A DNA stretch of 64,000 bases from an uncultured Collinsella sp. (GCA_902470345.1 CABRGB010000003.1:1-64000), one strand, 5' to 3'. Numbered from the stretch's first letter, positions 8,526 through 19,177 are shown. Translations and numbers: made by a program. The notes: a model not told the origin generated them from the letters alone.

Positions 8526-8822
8526 ATGGGAAGCAAAAAGCGAGCCGCCTGGTCAAAGGCCAAAAGCGAGTTTTTGGGCGCTGCTACCGGCGGCGATATG
8601 AGCAACCTGTTTGCACGCGAGGACGAGCGCCGCGACGCCCTGAACGCCGAGCGCGATGAAGCCTGGCGCTACAAGTCGTGCGAACGCAAAAACCGTTACG
8701 ACACACGCGCCGAGGCCGAGGCCGTTATGGCCGACTGCGAAAACCGCGGGCGGCGCGGTTTGGCCTGCTACAAATGCGAATACTGCGGTGGATGGCACCT
8801 GACGTCGCACCCTTGGAAATAG
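8526..8822 (+). CDS. Small zinc-ribbon-like protein, function unknown
   Basis: A basic, highly charged protein of 98 residues. The C-terminal half has a Cys/His pattern (SCERKNRYDT...LACYKCEYCGGWHLTSHP) that looks like a small zinc ribbon, a layout also seen in short proteins of phages and plasmids. An AAGGG lies upstream of the ATG. It stands alone between a divergent acetyltransferase and a convergent methyltransferase. No function is assigned. Confidence 0.65.
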   Translation: MGSKKRAAWSKAKSEFLGAATGGDMSNLFAREDERRDALNAERDEAWRYKSCERKNRYDTRAEAEAVMADCENRGRRGLACYKCEYCGGWHLTSHPWK

Positions 8823-8870
8823 GCGCCGCATCGGCACGGCACTGACGGAGTGCCAGCCATCGCACGCAAG

Positions 8871-9575
8871 CTACGGACGCGGCGGCACCAAAACATCGTA
8901 ACGAACGGCCTTGCCCGCAAGTTGATAGCTCGGCTTAACGCCGGCAAGCAGCGGGCCCTTCACCGGCCGCTTGATAACGACCTTGCGCGGATGCACAGCA
9001 AGCGCCGCCTCGACCAGCGATTCCTCATCGGTACATGGCTGTTCCAGATGGTGCAAGAGTTGGAACTTCTTTTTGACCGCCGCACTTTTGGTGCGCTCGG
9101 GAAACATGGGGTCCAGATACACCACGTCGGGAGCCGCGAGCTCGCCCTGCCCGATCAGCTCAGCTGTATGGCGAAGGCCGGCAATACTGTCCTCGCCCGC
9201 ATGTAAGCGCATGCGCGCCACGGCTGTCGCAAGCGCCGGATCATCTGCCGCGCGATCCAAGGCATCCTTGAGGAGCGCCGCAATCACGCAATCCTGCTCA
9301 TACAGATCGACGGTAAAGCCCGCGGCCGCCAGCAGCAGCGAATCCTCGCCAAAGCCTGCCGTAGCGTCAATCGCCCATGGTCGCTCGATGCCCTTTGTGC
9401 GCGCAGCCTTCACCAACAGCTCTTGCTGCAGACGGCCCTGCTTGAGTCGCGGCAGCATGCGGCCAAAATCGGCACGCAGCTCCATCGTGCCGTCGGTGAG
9501 CGTGAGGCCCTCGGACTTCCCGGTCAGCTCAAGCCCCGCGGCCCGAGCAACAGAAAAGGGATCGACGACGCCCAT
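8871..9575 (-). CDS. rsmJ: 16S rRNA (guanine-N2) methyltransferase, RsmJ family
   Basis: Class I SAM-dependent methyltransferase expected to methylate G1516 of 16S rRNA. The family motif VVYLDPMFPERTKSA with KKKFQLLHHLE is clear, and the SAM loop is DATAGFGEDSLLLAAAG. It has 234 residues, a normal length. The ATG at 9575 is preferred to a GTG two codons upstream because the GTG overlaps the AAGGAG ribosome-binding site, while the ATG is spaced 5 bases from it. Transcribed toward the small gene at 8526. Confidence 0.87.
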   Translation of the reverse strand: MGVVDPFSVARAAGLELTGKSEGLTLTDGTMELRADFGRMLPRLKQGRLQQELLVKAARTKGIERPWAIDATAGFGEDSLLLAAAGFTVDLYEQDCVIAALLKDALDRAADDPALATAVARMRLHAGEDSIAGLRHTAELIGQGELAAPDVVYLDPMFPERTKSAAVKKKFQLLHHLEQPCTDEESLVEAALAVHPRKVVIKRPVKGPLLAGVKPSYQLAGKAVRYDVLVPPRP

Positions 9576-9638
9576 GGGCACTCCTTAACAAGCAAAACGA
9601 ATACGTGAGCGCCGTTTATGCCAGCACCCAACCGTCCG

Positions 9639-9782
9639 CTATTGTCCCACATGCGACATGGCCCACAGCATCGCAATGCAAAGTACCGCCATCAATCCCG
9701 TGCACACGGCAGCGATCACGGAATCGCCCATGCGCCTTCCCAACGACCGCGGCTCACGCACTTGCCCTGTTCCGTACATCAT
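9639..9782 (-). CDS. 47-residue single-pass membrane peptide
   Basis: Short gene: ATG at 9782 behind GGAGGAG, then 47 codons to TAG at 9639. The N-terminal 20 residues are basic (RSLGRRMGDS) and are followed by one hydrophobic segment, about residues 21-41 (SVIAAVCTGLMAVLCIAML), and a short polar tail. The good ribosome-binding site, codon use like its neighbours and a clear transmembrane segment support it. Function unknown; possibly a small membrane regulator. Confidence 0.55.
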   Translation of the reverse strand: MMYGTGQVREPRSLGRRMGDSVIAAVCTGLMAVLCIAMLWAMSHVGQ

Positions 9783-10009
9783 GGCTCCTCCTTCGGTCCA
9801 GCTCTTACCATGGCCCCATCATCGCAGCGCCGCGCATGAGCTGCCATCGATTTGGCTTACGTCCAGCTTTCTTTTTTGAAAGGTTGGACCGTACAGGCAA
9901 GAGACGCTTTCAAACGCATGCATCGTCCCGTTGAACTACAATGTGCTTCACGATATGTGCCGTAACCTGGGCGCGACAGATTCTCCGCCCCGCATCGAAA
10001 GGACCAGCT

Positions 10010-10411
10010 ATGAGCGCTGCTCGCAAAACACTCAAAATCCTTGCCCTGATTTATTTTGTTCTGGGCATCGCCAGCCTCGTCATCGGAATTGCCGGCATTG
10101 TTACCGGCAATTTTGGATCCGCTTACGGATCGAACGCCACACTCGCCGCTGTTGTGGTGATTGTTAAGGGCCTCGTCGACCTTGCCGCAGGCGTCGCCGG
10201 TATCAAGGGCGCCAACAAGCCTTCGCAGGTAGACGGCGCATTTAAGCTCGGTATCGTTGCCGCGGCAGCCACGCTCCTCCAAGCCGTGCTCACGCTTCCC
10301 GCACTCGGCGGCAGCTCCGTCAATATCATCGCCTTTGTCATCGTGGTCTACGACCTGTTCTTTGTTCAGCAGGCACACGCCGTTAAGGCCGAAAACAAGG
10401 ACCGCCTGTAA
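10010..10411 (+). CDS. Four-helix integral membrane protein, function unknown
   Basis: 133 residues with four predicted membrane helices (about 8-30, 43-65, 78-97 and 100-120) and a charged C-terminal tail (KAENKDRL). The ATG at 10010 is 6 bases after AAAGGA. It is monocistronic, followed by a strong terminator. The helix layout resembles small DUF4064/DUF308-like membrane proteins, but I cannot place it in a family with confidence. Confidence 0.72.
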   Translation: MSAARKTLKILALIYFVLGIASLVIGIAGIVTGNFGSAYGSNATLAAVVVIVKGLVDLAAGVAGIKGANKPSQVDGAFKLGIVAAAATLLQAVLTLPALGGSSVNIIAFVIVVYDLFFVQQAHAVKAENKDRL

Positions 10412-10452
10412 GCGCCCGCTTCTCATAACCTCTGTTGCAACCAAGCAACTAA

Positions 10453-10488
10453 AAAGGGCCGATCGCGCATCTCCGCGGTCGGCCCTTT
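10453..10488 (+). terminator. Hairpin terminator after membrane protein
   Basis: Stem AAAGGGCCGA / TCGGCCCTTT with a 16-nt loop, 42 bp after the stop. Convergent genes on both sides suggest it serves both strands. Confidence 0.75.
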
Positions 10489-10539
10489 GCGTTTGCCCAG
10501 ATAAAACCTACCAAAATAAACCTGTCCTTTTTTGGCAGG

Positions 10540-11352
10540 TTAGTGGCGGTACTCGGCGATGATGAAGTCGATGTCAGTCTGAAGGGTATCGAGGTTTGCC
10601 AGGCGCTCTTTGTCGGCGGGGCGCGTGCGGTAGTAGTAGGGCGTCATCTGGAACACCGCCTCGATGTCGGCCTGCGTCTGAAGCGTAATATTCGCAGATA
10701 CCCGCTGCGTTCCGACTAACTCGAGCTCGGTGGTCTTCGGCAGCTTCTCATCGTTAAGGTACGGCGTGTCGTAGAGCACTTCCTTGAGCCCAAACAGATG
10801 ACGAGCGCCCGGCACCACGGTGTAGAGCGAGCCCTCCTGCGCCAGCACGCGGGCAAATTCGCGCTCGTTAAAGGGAGCAAAGAGCTCGGTCACCATATCG
10901 AAGGCGCCATCGGCCACGGGGATATCCTTCATATTGGCCACAAAATAGGTCGCATCGCCGCGCTTGGCGGCCAGGCGCACCATCTCTTTGCCCAAGTCGA
11001 ACCCGTAAGCGTCCACGCCCGGCACCGCGCCCATGGCGCTGGTGTAGTAGCCCTCGCCGCAGCAAATATCGAGCAAGGCCAGCGGCTTGTCCGACGTAGC
11101 CGCGCACCGCTGAGCTCGTTCGCGCACGAGCTCGACCATCGCATCGCGCAACGGCGCATAGTAACCACGGTTCAAAAAGTCACGACGGCTGCGTGCCTGC
11201 GACTTGGGATCGCCCATGGAGTCGCCGCTCTTGGACGAGCGCAGTAGATATAGATAGCCCTCGCGAGCACGGTCAAACCGGTGTCCGCCCGCGCATGCAG
11301 CACCGCGCTCATTGTCCACCAAAGGCTCATGGCAAACGGGACACAACAACAT
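10540..11352 (-). CDS. 23S rRNA (guanine) methyltransferase, RlmA/RrmA-like
   Basis: 270-residue SAM-dependent methyltransferase with an N-terminal zinc-binding module (LLCPVCHEPL...GAACAGGHRFD, ligands near C4, C7, C20, H24). This is typical of RlmA enzymes, which methylate G745 or G748 of 23S rRNA. The SAM motif is LLDICCGEGYYTSAM (about residues 90-104), and the following VTELFAPFNEREFARVL matches the family. The choice between RlmA-I and RlmA-II cannot be made here; in Gram-positives this relates to macrolide or tylosin susceptibility. Confidence 0.83.
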   Translation of the reverse strand: MLLCPVCHEPLVDNERGAACAGGHRFDRAREGYLYLLRSSKSGDSMGDPKSQARSRRDFLNRGYYAPLRDAMVELVRERAQRCAATSDKPLALLDICCGEGYYTSAMGAVPGVDAYGFDLGKEMVRLAAKRGDATYFVANMKDIPVADGAFDMVTELFAPFNEREFARVLAQEGSLYTVVPGARHLFGLKEVLYDTPYLNDEKLPKTTELELVGTQRVSANITLQTQADIEAVFQMTPYYYRTRPADKERLANLDTLQTDIDFIIAEYRH

Positions 11353-11408
11353 GGCAACTCCTTAGCGCGAACAACACAACGCCCACCATTGTCGCACGCC
11401 TTCCCCAC

Positions 11409-11439
11409 CTAGTCATTGGGGACGTTCTTGAATGACTAG
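11409..11439. repeat. Family B palindrome (CTAGTCATTGGGGACGTTCTT)
   Basis: CTAGTCATT (11409-11417) and AATGACTAG (11431-11439) enclose GGGGACGTTCTTG. The same TAGTCATTGGGGACGTTCTT string recurs at 36851-36906. Confidence 0.7.
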
Positions 11440-11465
11440 TTAGAAGAGATAAGGAGTGTCTCCAG

Positions 11466-11503
11466 CTGCCGACAGAAAAGGAACGTCCCTAAGTGCCGAC
11501 TGG
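11466..11503. repeat. Family C repeat (CTGCCGACAG...GTGCCGACTGG)
   Basis: Contains GGAACGTCCCTAA, the complement of TTAGGGACGTTCC at 25591-25603. It lies between a family B palindrome and the MATE gene. Confidence 0.6.
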
Positions 11504-11568
11504 TTGCATTAGGAGTATCATCGTCTGCGCAAATAAGCACGAAAGAGCATGTTAGAGATTGAGAGCGT

Positions 11569-12951
11569 ATGGCTGATACCGCATCTAAGCACATCGATAT
11601 GACCACCGGCTCGCTGTGGCGCAATATTCCCCTGTTCGCCTTCCCCGTGGCCGCCACGAGCATCTTGGAACAACTGTCGAACCTCATCGCCACGGTCATC
11701 ATCGGTAACTTCTCGGGCGACCAGGGAACCCTCGCCATGGCGGCGGTCGGCTCCAATGTTCCGCTTACCAGCCTTATGCTCAACCTGTTTATTGGCATGT
11801 CGCTTGGCTCCAACGTGGTCATCGCCAACGCTATCGGCCGCGACGATCAGAACATGGTCAAGCGCGCCGTCCATACCTCGATTTTAATGGCGCTCGTGGG
11901 CTTTGTCGTCATCGCTCTGGGTGAGATCTTTGCCGAGCCCATGCTCGCCGCGCTCAACGTTCCCGCCGAAACCATGCCGCTCGCTTCGCTCTATCTGCGC
12001 GTCTTTTTGCTCAGCCTGCCCTCGATCTTGCTCTACAACTTTGAGGCCGCAATCTTCCGCTCCGTCGGCATCACCCGCATGCCGCTGCAGGCGCTTGCCG
12101 TGTCCACCGTCCTCAACATTGGCCTAGACCTCATCTTTGTCCCCGTACTCCACTGGGGCGTCGCGGGCGTCGCCATCGCCACCGCCATCGCCTACACCGT
12201 CAGCGCCGCTACGCTCTTTATTCGCCTGCTCAAGACCGACTCCGTCGTCCGCGTCACCCTACGCGACCTGGCTATCGACCCCGTCGCCCTCAAGCGCATC
12301 GTCAAGATCGGCCTGCCCGCCGGCATCCAAAGCGCCGTCTTTGCCGTCGCCAACATCATCATCCAGTCTGCCATCAACAGCCTGGGCACCGAGGTCATGG
12401 CGGCATCGAGCGCCGCCATGAGCCTGGAGTACGTGTGCTACAACCTGCTCAACAGCTTTAGCCAGGCTTGCACCACCTTTGTGGGACAAAACCACGGTGC
12501 CCGCCAGATCGACCGCTGCACCAAAACGCTCAAGGTCTGCCTGGTCGAAGGCGGTATCGTCGCGCTCACCACAATTATCGTTATTGTCGGCCTGGGGCGT
12601 GAGATCTTGTCGCTGTTCAACAGCGATCCCAACATCGTCTCGATCGGCTATATCCGCGTGTGCTCGATCTTCCCGGCGTACGCCTTTAGCATGTTCTACG
12701 AAAACATGTCAGGCTACCTGCGCGGCTTTGGTATCTCGCTCACACCCGCCCTCATCACCATGATCTGCGTCTGCGGCATCCGCTTCTATTGGGTGTTCTG
12801 CGTGTTCCCGCACTTCCGCACCTTTGCGAACATCATGATGGTCTACCCCATCAGCCTGGGCACCACGGCGTTCTTTATGGTCGTAGCGGTACTACTTTGC
12901 CACCCGGCACGCACCTATCGCGCCACCCAAGCCAAAGCGACAGCCCGCTAA
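11569..12951 (+). CDS. MATE-family multidrug/cation exporter
   Basis: 460-residue inner-membrane antiporter of the MATE family with about 12 hydrophobic helices in two related halves. The N-terminus (TTGSLWRNIPLFAFPVAATSILEQL) is typical, as are the family helices around NVPLTSLMLNLFIGMSLGSNV and CYNLLNSFSQACTTFVGQNHGA. It should exchange Na+ or H+ for organic cations. It stands alone; the genes on both sides point inward or away. Substrate unknown. Confidence 0.88.
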   Translation: MADTASKHIDMTTGSLWRNIPLFAFPVAATSILEQLSNLIATVIIGNFSGDQGTLAMAAVGSNVPLTSLMLNLFIGMSLGSNVVIANAIGRDDQNMVKRAVHTSILMALVGFVVIALGEIFAEPMLAALNVPAETMPLASLYLRVFLLSLPSILLYNFEAAIFRSVGITRMPLQALAVSTVLNIGLDLIFVPVLHWGVAGVAIATAIAYTVSAATLFIRLLKTDSVVRVTLRDLAIDPVALKRIVKIGLPAGIQSAVFAVANIIIQSAINSLGTEVMAASSAAMSLEYVCYNLLNSFSQACTTFVGQNHGARQIDRCTKTLKVCLVEGGIVALTTIIVIVGLGREILSLFNSDPNIVSIGYIRVCSIFPAYAFSMFYENMSGYLRGFGISLTPALITMICVCGIRFYWVFCVFPHFRTFANIMMVYPISLGTTAFFMVVAVLLCHPARTYRATQAKATAR

Positions 12952-12978
12952 ACACCGCACTCAACGCCACGCCAGTCA

Positions 12979-13845
12979 TTAATTGACAATATGTGAGCTC
13001 ATATAGTCGATAAAGCGCCTCGTGGCGATAGGCATGGTGTCCCAGCTGCGCCAGGCCGCCACTACGTCGCGCGAGGGGGCGTGCACGATGGGACGTACGC
13101 GAATATCGGCACGCATGCCCTCCACAGTACGACGGTAGAGCATACTCACGCCTAGGCCCTCCTCCACCATCGCCATGATGGTGTAGTCGTCGGTGACCTC
13201 GCTCGTCACGTGCGGCGACAGGCCATGCGCCGCGAATGCATCGAGCACCAGACTCTGTTCGCCCTCATCCAGCAGCACAAACGGCTCGGACGCCAGGTCG
13301 GCGAGCGTCACCTTTTCCTTTGCCGCCAGCGGATGCGCGGCCGGCAGCAGCGCCACCAACTCGTCGTGATAGACCACGCGCTTCTCGAGCCCCGCGGTAA
13401 ATCCGCGCGCCGTAAAGCAAAAATCAACCACGCCATCGTGCACCCATTGAGCGTTGCGCGTGTAATCGCCCTGCTTGAGGGTAAAGTGCACGCCCGGATG
13501 CAGGGCCCCAAAGTCGCGGATCACACGCGGCAACACGGTTCGGCTCACGTTGGTAAACGTCGCGATACGAATATCGGTCGACGAAAGCCCCAGCAGCTCC
13601 TGGCGCTTGCCCTCGAGCTCGGCCTCGGCGGTCACAATCTGGCGCAGGTACGGCAGATACTGCTTGCCGTCGCGCGTAAGCGATACACCCTGCTTGCCGC
13701 GCTCGATAAGCGTGGTGCCCAGCTCACGCTCGAGCGCCTTGACGGCCTGGCTCACCGCACTTTGCGTATAGCCCAGCTCGTCCGCCGCACGTTTCAGGCT
13801 GCCGCAATCGACCACCATACAAACAATCTGATACCGCGATGCCAT
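12979..13845 (-). CDS. LysR-family transcriptional regulator
   Basis: 288 residues. The N-terminal helix-turn-helix is CGSLKRAADELGYTQSAVSQ (about 14-33), continued by the wing LGTTLIERGKQGVSLT, and a periplasmic-binding-like effector domain follows (about 90-285). It is divergent from the EamA exporter gene at 14004, so that gene is the likely target. A perfect 14-bp palindrome lies in the shared region. Confidence 0.88.
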   Translation of the reverse strand: MASRYQIVCMVVDCGSLKRAADELGYTQSAVSQAVKALERELGTTLIERGKQGVSLTRDGKQYLPYLRQIVTAEAELEGKRQELLGLSSTDIRIATFTNVSRTVLPRVIRDFGALHPGVHFTLKQGDYTRNAQWVHDGVVDFCFTARGFTAGLEKRVVYHDELVALLPAAHPLAAKEKVTLADLASEPFVLLDEGEQSLVLDAFAAHGLSPHVTSEVTDDYTIMAMVEEGLGVSMLYRRTVEGMRADIRVRPIVHAPSRDVVAAWRSWDTMPIATRRFIDYMSSHIVN

Positions 13846-13868
13846 CGTGCCTCCACATCGATGTAGCT

Positions 13869-13882
13869 GTAAAACGTTTTAC
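13869..13882. promoter_or_regulatory. Palindrome GTAAAACGTTTTAC
   Basis: Perfect 14-bp palindrome 24 bp upstream of the lysR-type start, in the divergent promoter region. Candidate LysR-type binding site. Confidence 0.45.
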
Positions 13883-14003
13883 CAGGGCTTTTTCTACCAA
13901 CATTAGTATTTCTTAATCATACTGAAGATACATTCGCTTTACTACATCCACATCTGGGAGCAGAATCCTTTTTACGAAACCGTTCTGTAACAAAAGGAGT
14001 CCC

Positions 14004-14906
14004 ATGGATCGCAAAAAAGCAATCGCGCTCTCATTTTCCGTTCCCGTCGCATGGGGCTTTTCGTACCCCCTCATGAAGATCGGCATGGACAGCATGAACG
14101 CCACGAGCATCGTTGCGCTGCGCTGCATCATCGCCTTTGTGGCCTGCCTTTTGCTCTTCCACAAGCGCGCTTTCCGCATCAACCGCGACCTTATGGTCCG
14201 TGCCGCCATCATCGGCGCCATTATGGCAACCGAGCTCACCTGCATGTGCTTGGGCTCTAGCCTCACCTCCGCCTCCACTGCCGGCTTTTTGCAGAGTCTG
14301 ACGGTCGTGATCGTGCCGTTTGCCAACGCAGCCCTGCTGCGTCGCGCCCCCGAGCGCAAGGTGCTCGTCGGCACCGCCATCGTCACTTGCGGCATGCTGC
14401 TGCTCTCGGGCGCCGACTTTACCAGCCTGAATCCCGGCGCGATCATCATGCTGCTCTCCGCCTTTATCTACGCCGGACACATCATTGTCGCCAAGCGGTT
14501 TGTCGAAGAAGTCGATCCACTTGCTCTGGGCGTTTGGCAGCTGGGCTTTGGCGGCCTGTTCTCGGGCATTGCCGCATGCGTCTTTGGCGGTTTCACGCTT
14601 CCCGGCACGCCGAGCGAGATCGTCGTTGTCGTCGCACTCGCACTCATCTGCTCTGCCTACGGCTTTATCACCCAGACGCTCGTGCAGCCCCACGTGCCCG
14701 CCGAGACCACCGGCTTCGCCTTCTCGCTCGAGCCGGTATGCTCCGCCGTCTTTTCGTTCTTCTTGGTTGGCGAGGTCCTGAGCCCCATCGCCTTCTTTGG
14801 CGCCGCCCTCATCCTCACCGGCGTCATGGTGGCAACCGTCGAGCTTCCGCGCCTCCGCGCACATGGACAAGCTCGCATGGCAGGAGCGCCCGAGCACGTC
14901 TCGTAG
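14004..14906 (+). CDS. EamA/DMT-family transporter
   Basis: 300-residue inner-membrane protein with ten predicted helices in two EamA repeats (about 7-140 and 150-290). The N-terminal SVPVAWGFSYPLMKIGMDSM and the repeat-end helix ETTGFAFSLEPVCSAVFSFF are typical of drug/metabolite transporters. The ATG follows AAGGAG by 5 bases. The divergent LysR-type gene probably controls it. The exported metabolite is unknown. Confidence 0.87.
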   Translation: MDRKKAIALSFSVPVAWGFSYPLMKIGMDSMNATSIVALRCIIAFVACLLLFHKRAFRINRDLMVRAAIIGAIMATELTCMCLGSSLTSASTAGFLQSLTVVIVPFANAALLRRAPERKVLVGTAIVTCGMLLLSGADFTSLNPGAIIMLLSAFIYAGHIIVAKRFVEEVDPLALGVWQLGFGGLFSGIAACVFGGFTLPGTPSEIVVVVALALICSAYGFITQTLVQPHVPAETTGFAFSLEPVCSAVFSFFLVGEVLSPIAFFGAALILTGVMVATVELPRLRAHGQARMAGAPEHVS

Positions 14907-14994
14907 GCCTCACTCTTCATGCAGCCGTGGCATAAAGGCAACCGGTGCGCCTTTACAATAGATACCGACAGAGCATCTGACGTAAAGGAGCCCC

Positions 14995-15720
14995 ATGGAC
15001 GCCGCGACCCGCGACCGCAACATAGCAACTTGGTTGGGCGATGCGCCACAGCCGGTACGTGACACTACGAACCAGCTGCTCGAGCGCATCGCCCTTTTGC
15101 GTGCCGAGCAGACCATCTACCCGGCACAAGACGACATCCTCAATGCCCTCGCCTACACACCGGCCGACCAGGTCAAAGTTGTCATCTTGGGTCAAGACCC
15201 CTATCACGGACCCAACCAGGCCATGGGGCTGTCGTTCTCGGTCCCCGCGACGCAAACCAAGTTGCCGCCGAGCCTGCGCAACATTTACAAGGAACTCAAT
15301 GCCGATCTGGGTTGCCCCATTCCCGCCACGGGAGACCTAACGCCATGGGCACAACAGGGCGTCCTGCTCCTCAACACCACGCTCACCGTGCGCGAGCATG
15401 CCGCGAACTCGCACGCCAAGCTGGGCTGGAGCACACTCACCGACTACATCATCGAACGCTGCTGTAGGCTGCCCCAGTCGGTTGTCTTTTTGGCATGGGG
15501 CCGCTTTGCCCAGCAGATGGTCGAGGGCAAGCTCGCCGCAACTGGTGCGGGCAAGGCAACCGGTAAGTTCTGCCTGGCCTCTACGCACCCCTCGCCGCTT
15601 TCGGCTAACCGTGCCACGGCAGAACTCCCCGCCTTTATGGGGTCGCGCCCCTTCTCGGCGGCCAATCGGCTACTCGAACAGCACGGCTCGACCCCCGTCA
15701 ACTGGACTTGTCTCGGCTAA
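14995..15720 (+). CDS. ung: Uracil-DNA glycosylase (family 1)
   Basis: 241-residue base-excision repair enzyme that removes uracil from DNA. Family 1 motifs are all present: GQDPYHGPNQAMGLSFSV, whose Asp is the catalytic residue; the uracil-pocket segment LLNTTLTVREHAANSH; and the leucine-loop motif HPSPLSANR. AAAGGAG precedes the ATG. It may be read through from the EamA gene 88 bp upstream, but it is followed by its own terminator. Confidence 0.95.
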   Translation: MDAATRDRNIATWLGDAPQPVRDTTNQLLERIALLRAEQTIYPAQDDILNALAYTPADQVKVVILGQDPYHGPNQAMGLSFSVPATQTKLPPSLRNIYKELNADLGCPIPATGDLTPWAQQGVLLLNTTLTVREHAANSHAKLGWSTLTDYIIERCCRLPQSVVFLAWGRFAQQMVEGKLAATGAGKATGKFCLASTHPSPLSANRATAELPAFMGSRPFSAANRLLEQHGSTPVNWTCLG

Positions 15721-15735
15721 CAATCGATACATCAA

Positions 15736-15769
15736 AAACGCGCCCGACGGCTTTCCATCGGGCGCGTTT
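15736..15769. terminator. Bidirectional terminator between ung and the SDR gene
   Basis: 12-bp perfect stem AAACGCGCCCGA / TCGGGCGCGTTT between the convergent stop codons, with an A run on the left and a T run on the right. Confidence 0.85.
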
Positions 15770-15770
15770 C

Positions 15771-16451
15771 CTATTCGGGCCAAATAAATTGTGTGCGGCC
15801 GGCCTCGCCGCCATCGATCAACAGGCTCTGCCCGGTCATAAACCGGTTGGTCACGCCCACAAAGTAGATCCACTCGGCGATCTCTTGGGCGGTGGCCCAG
15901 CGTTTAAGCGGCGTGAGCTCCATAATCTGGTTCCACAGGTGCTCGTCTTCCATCACGCAACGGTTGAGCGGCGTGATAACGCCGCCCGGGTCCACACTGT
16001 TGGCGATGGCCTGCGGCGCTAGACGGTTTGCAAGGTTCTTGGTGTAGGCGATAACGCCGCCCTTGCTGGCGGCATAGGCGGGAAACTCCGATCCCGTATG
16101 CCCACTTGCCGACCCCACATTGACCACGGATTTGATAGTCGGCGCCGGCTTGGCGGCAAGCCCCTCCCCCACAAAGGCATAGCGCTCGGTCACGTTGATG
16201 GTGCCACACAGGTTGGCGGCAATATCATCGGCCGAATCCTGCGTACCGGCAACGTTCACGATCACCTGGGGTTCAAGGTCACCTGGAAACGAGTCAGGCT
16301 CGCGGACATCAACAATCAGATGGCGGTAGCGCTCGTGTTTGATCGCCGCCGGCAAAAGATCAAAGCCCACGACCTCGTGGCCCTCGTCCAAAAAGCGCTG
16401 CACGCACGCGGCTCCGATACCGCCCGAAGCGCCCGTGATCAAAACCCGCAT
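15771..16451 (-). CDS. Short-chain dehydrogenase/reductase
   Basis: 226-residue NAD(P)-dependent Rossmann enzyme. The cofactor loop is TGASGGIG (7-14), the catalytic Ser lies in VGSASGHTGS, and the YxxxK motif is YAASK; NPG is replaced by DPGG (SVDPGGVITP). The closest recognisable type is the 3-alpha-hydroxysteroid dehydrogenase/carbonyl-reductase-like SDRs, judged from the short length and from ITGASGGIGAACVQRF. The substrate is not known. It follows the VUT transporter by 9 bases on the same strand, so the two are probably co-transcribed. Confidence 0.82.
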   Translation of the reverse strand: MRVLITGASGGIGAACVQRFLDEGHEVVGFDLLPAAIKHERYRHLIVDVREPDSFPGDLEPQVIVNVAGTQDSADDIAANLCGTINVTERYAFVGEGLAAKPAPTIKSVVNVGSASGHTGSEFPAYAASKGGVIAYTKNLANRLAPQAIANSVDPGGVITPLNRCVMEDEHLWNQIMELTPLKRWATAQEIAEWIYFVGVTNRFMTGQSLLIDGGEAGRTQFIWPE

Positions 16452-16460
16452 ACTTGCTCC

Positions 16461-17183
16461 TTAGGCGGTTGCGTGGCGCTCGAGGTACTCGGAACCCACA
16501 TTCTCGCGCTCCCAGCCGCGCACGACCTTGTAGCCCACGGGGCTCAGGAAGACCTCGCACAGTAGCTCGGCAACAGCGCCGGTCAGCGAGCACATAAGAA
16601 CCTGCACCCAGGTCCAGCCAAAGAACGTGTGACTCACCACAATGGCAAAGACCAGGTTGTCGATAAACTGGCCAACGCCCGTGGACACATAGGAGCGGAA
16701 GGCAAAGCTCGCAAAGTTATTCTTTTTGAGCATACGGCCAAGCGACTGGTTGAGCGTGGAGTTAACCACGGCAGAAACGAGCATTGCCAGCGAAGAGCCC
16801 AGCACCACGTACCAGGTGCCGCCGATGGTGGCGTTAAGGGCAGTGTTGACCTCGATCATGCCCGTGTCGTAGTAGGCGCCCCACATGCCGGGCGTGAGCG
16901 AGCATGCCCAAAAGCACAGGCTCACGGCCAGGTTGACCAGCAGCGCGAGGATAGAGATTTTGATGGATGCCTTGGCGCCAAAGCGCTTGCAGATCATGTC
17001 CTGGCACAAAAACGAGACCCAGCTCACCACAAAGCCGCAATCGAGTGCCAGATACGGCAGGCTGATAAGCTCTTTGTTGGCCAGCAGGTTCATCATGATG
17101 ACGCTCACGAAAAACAGCGAAACCGTTGCCGCGGGAATGCTCCGCAACAGGACCTTGTAGTCCTCCATGACCTTCTTGATCAT
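16461..17183 (-). CDS. VUT-family transporter (YhhQ/queuosine-precursor-type)
   Basis: 240-residue membrane protein with about six helices. The N-terminus with NLLANKELISLPYLALDCGF, and the conserved C-terminal QFIDNLVFAIVVSHTF, match the vitamin-uptake-transporter/queuosine-precursor family. Probably imports a queuosine precursor or related small molecule; the exact substrate is inference. Its leader contains a stem-loop (17211-17239) just ahead of the AAGGAG site. First gene of a unit with the SDR gene. Confidence 0.78.
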   Translation of the reverse strand: MIKKVMEDYKVLLRSIPAATVSLFFVSVIMMNLLANKELISLPYLALDCGFVVSWVSFLCQDMICKRFGAKASIKISILALLVNLAVSLCFWACSLTPGMWGAYYDTGMIEVNTALNATIGGTWYVVLGSSLAMLVSAVVNSTLNQSLGRMLKKNNFASFAFRSYVSTGVGQFIDNLVFAIVVSHTFFGWTWVQVLMCSLTGAVAELLCEVFLSPVGYKVVRGWERENVGSEYLERHATA

Positions 17184-17210
17184 TATGTACTCCTTTGGTT
17201 TTAGGTTTAA

Positions 17211-17239
17211 CGAGCAGGATATCGGACCCGAACTGCTCG
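17211..17239 (-). promoter_or_regulatory. Leader stem-loop of the VUT transporter mRNA
   Basis: Perfect 7-bp arms CGAGCAG / CTGCTCG enclose 15 nt. The arm nearest the gene ends 15 bases before the AAGGAG of the VUT gene. It does not match the preQ1-I consensus I know, so no riboswitch is claimed. Confidence 0.35.
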
Positions 17240-17339
17240 GACGCCCCGGTCTTGAGACGACGGTGGGTATGATAGCCGCTCACACGGCATCAGGCAAGCA
17301 ATCGGCGCGGCAGCCCCGCAGGGCCACCGCGCCGATGCG

Positions 17340-18953
<1,614 letters not shown>

Positions 18954-19093
18954 GCGGATCCTTTCTTGCATTGAGTGCATTACGTCGTTGTAACCGCACT
19001 ATTGTAGCCGCGAAATCCCGCTCTAGAGCGCCTATCAGGACAAATTCATCAGTTGGAGCCTGGTTAGCAGTCGATGGCGACACTCCGCAGCAG

Positions 19094-19156
19094 TTTGTCT
19101 CGATCTGTAACATCTAGACGGTTTTTGAACCTCTTCCTGTTACAGATTTAGACAAA
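19094..19156. repeat. Hairpin A of a paired repeat (ATCTGTAACA core)
   Basis: Arms of 19 nt (19094-19112 and 19138-19156), with two mismatches, enclose 25 nt. The core is ATCTGTAACA/TGTTACAGAT, shared with the hairpin at 19178-19234. Confidence 0.7.
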
Positions 19157-19177
19157 CAGGTGGGGCCCGCCAGCAAA

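Noticed and set aside
17184..17339. preQ1 riboswitch ahead of the VUT (queuosine-type) transporter
   Set aside because: A stem-loop is present, but the loop and A-rich tail do not match the preQ1-I pattern and I could not identify preQ1-II or -III. A covariance-model (Infernal/Rfam) search would settle it.
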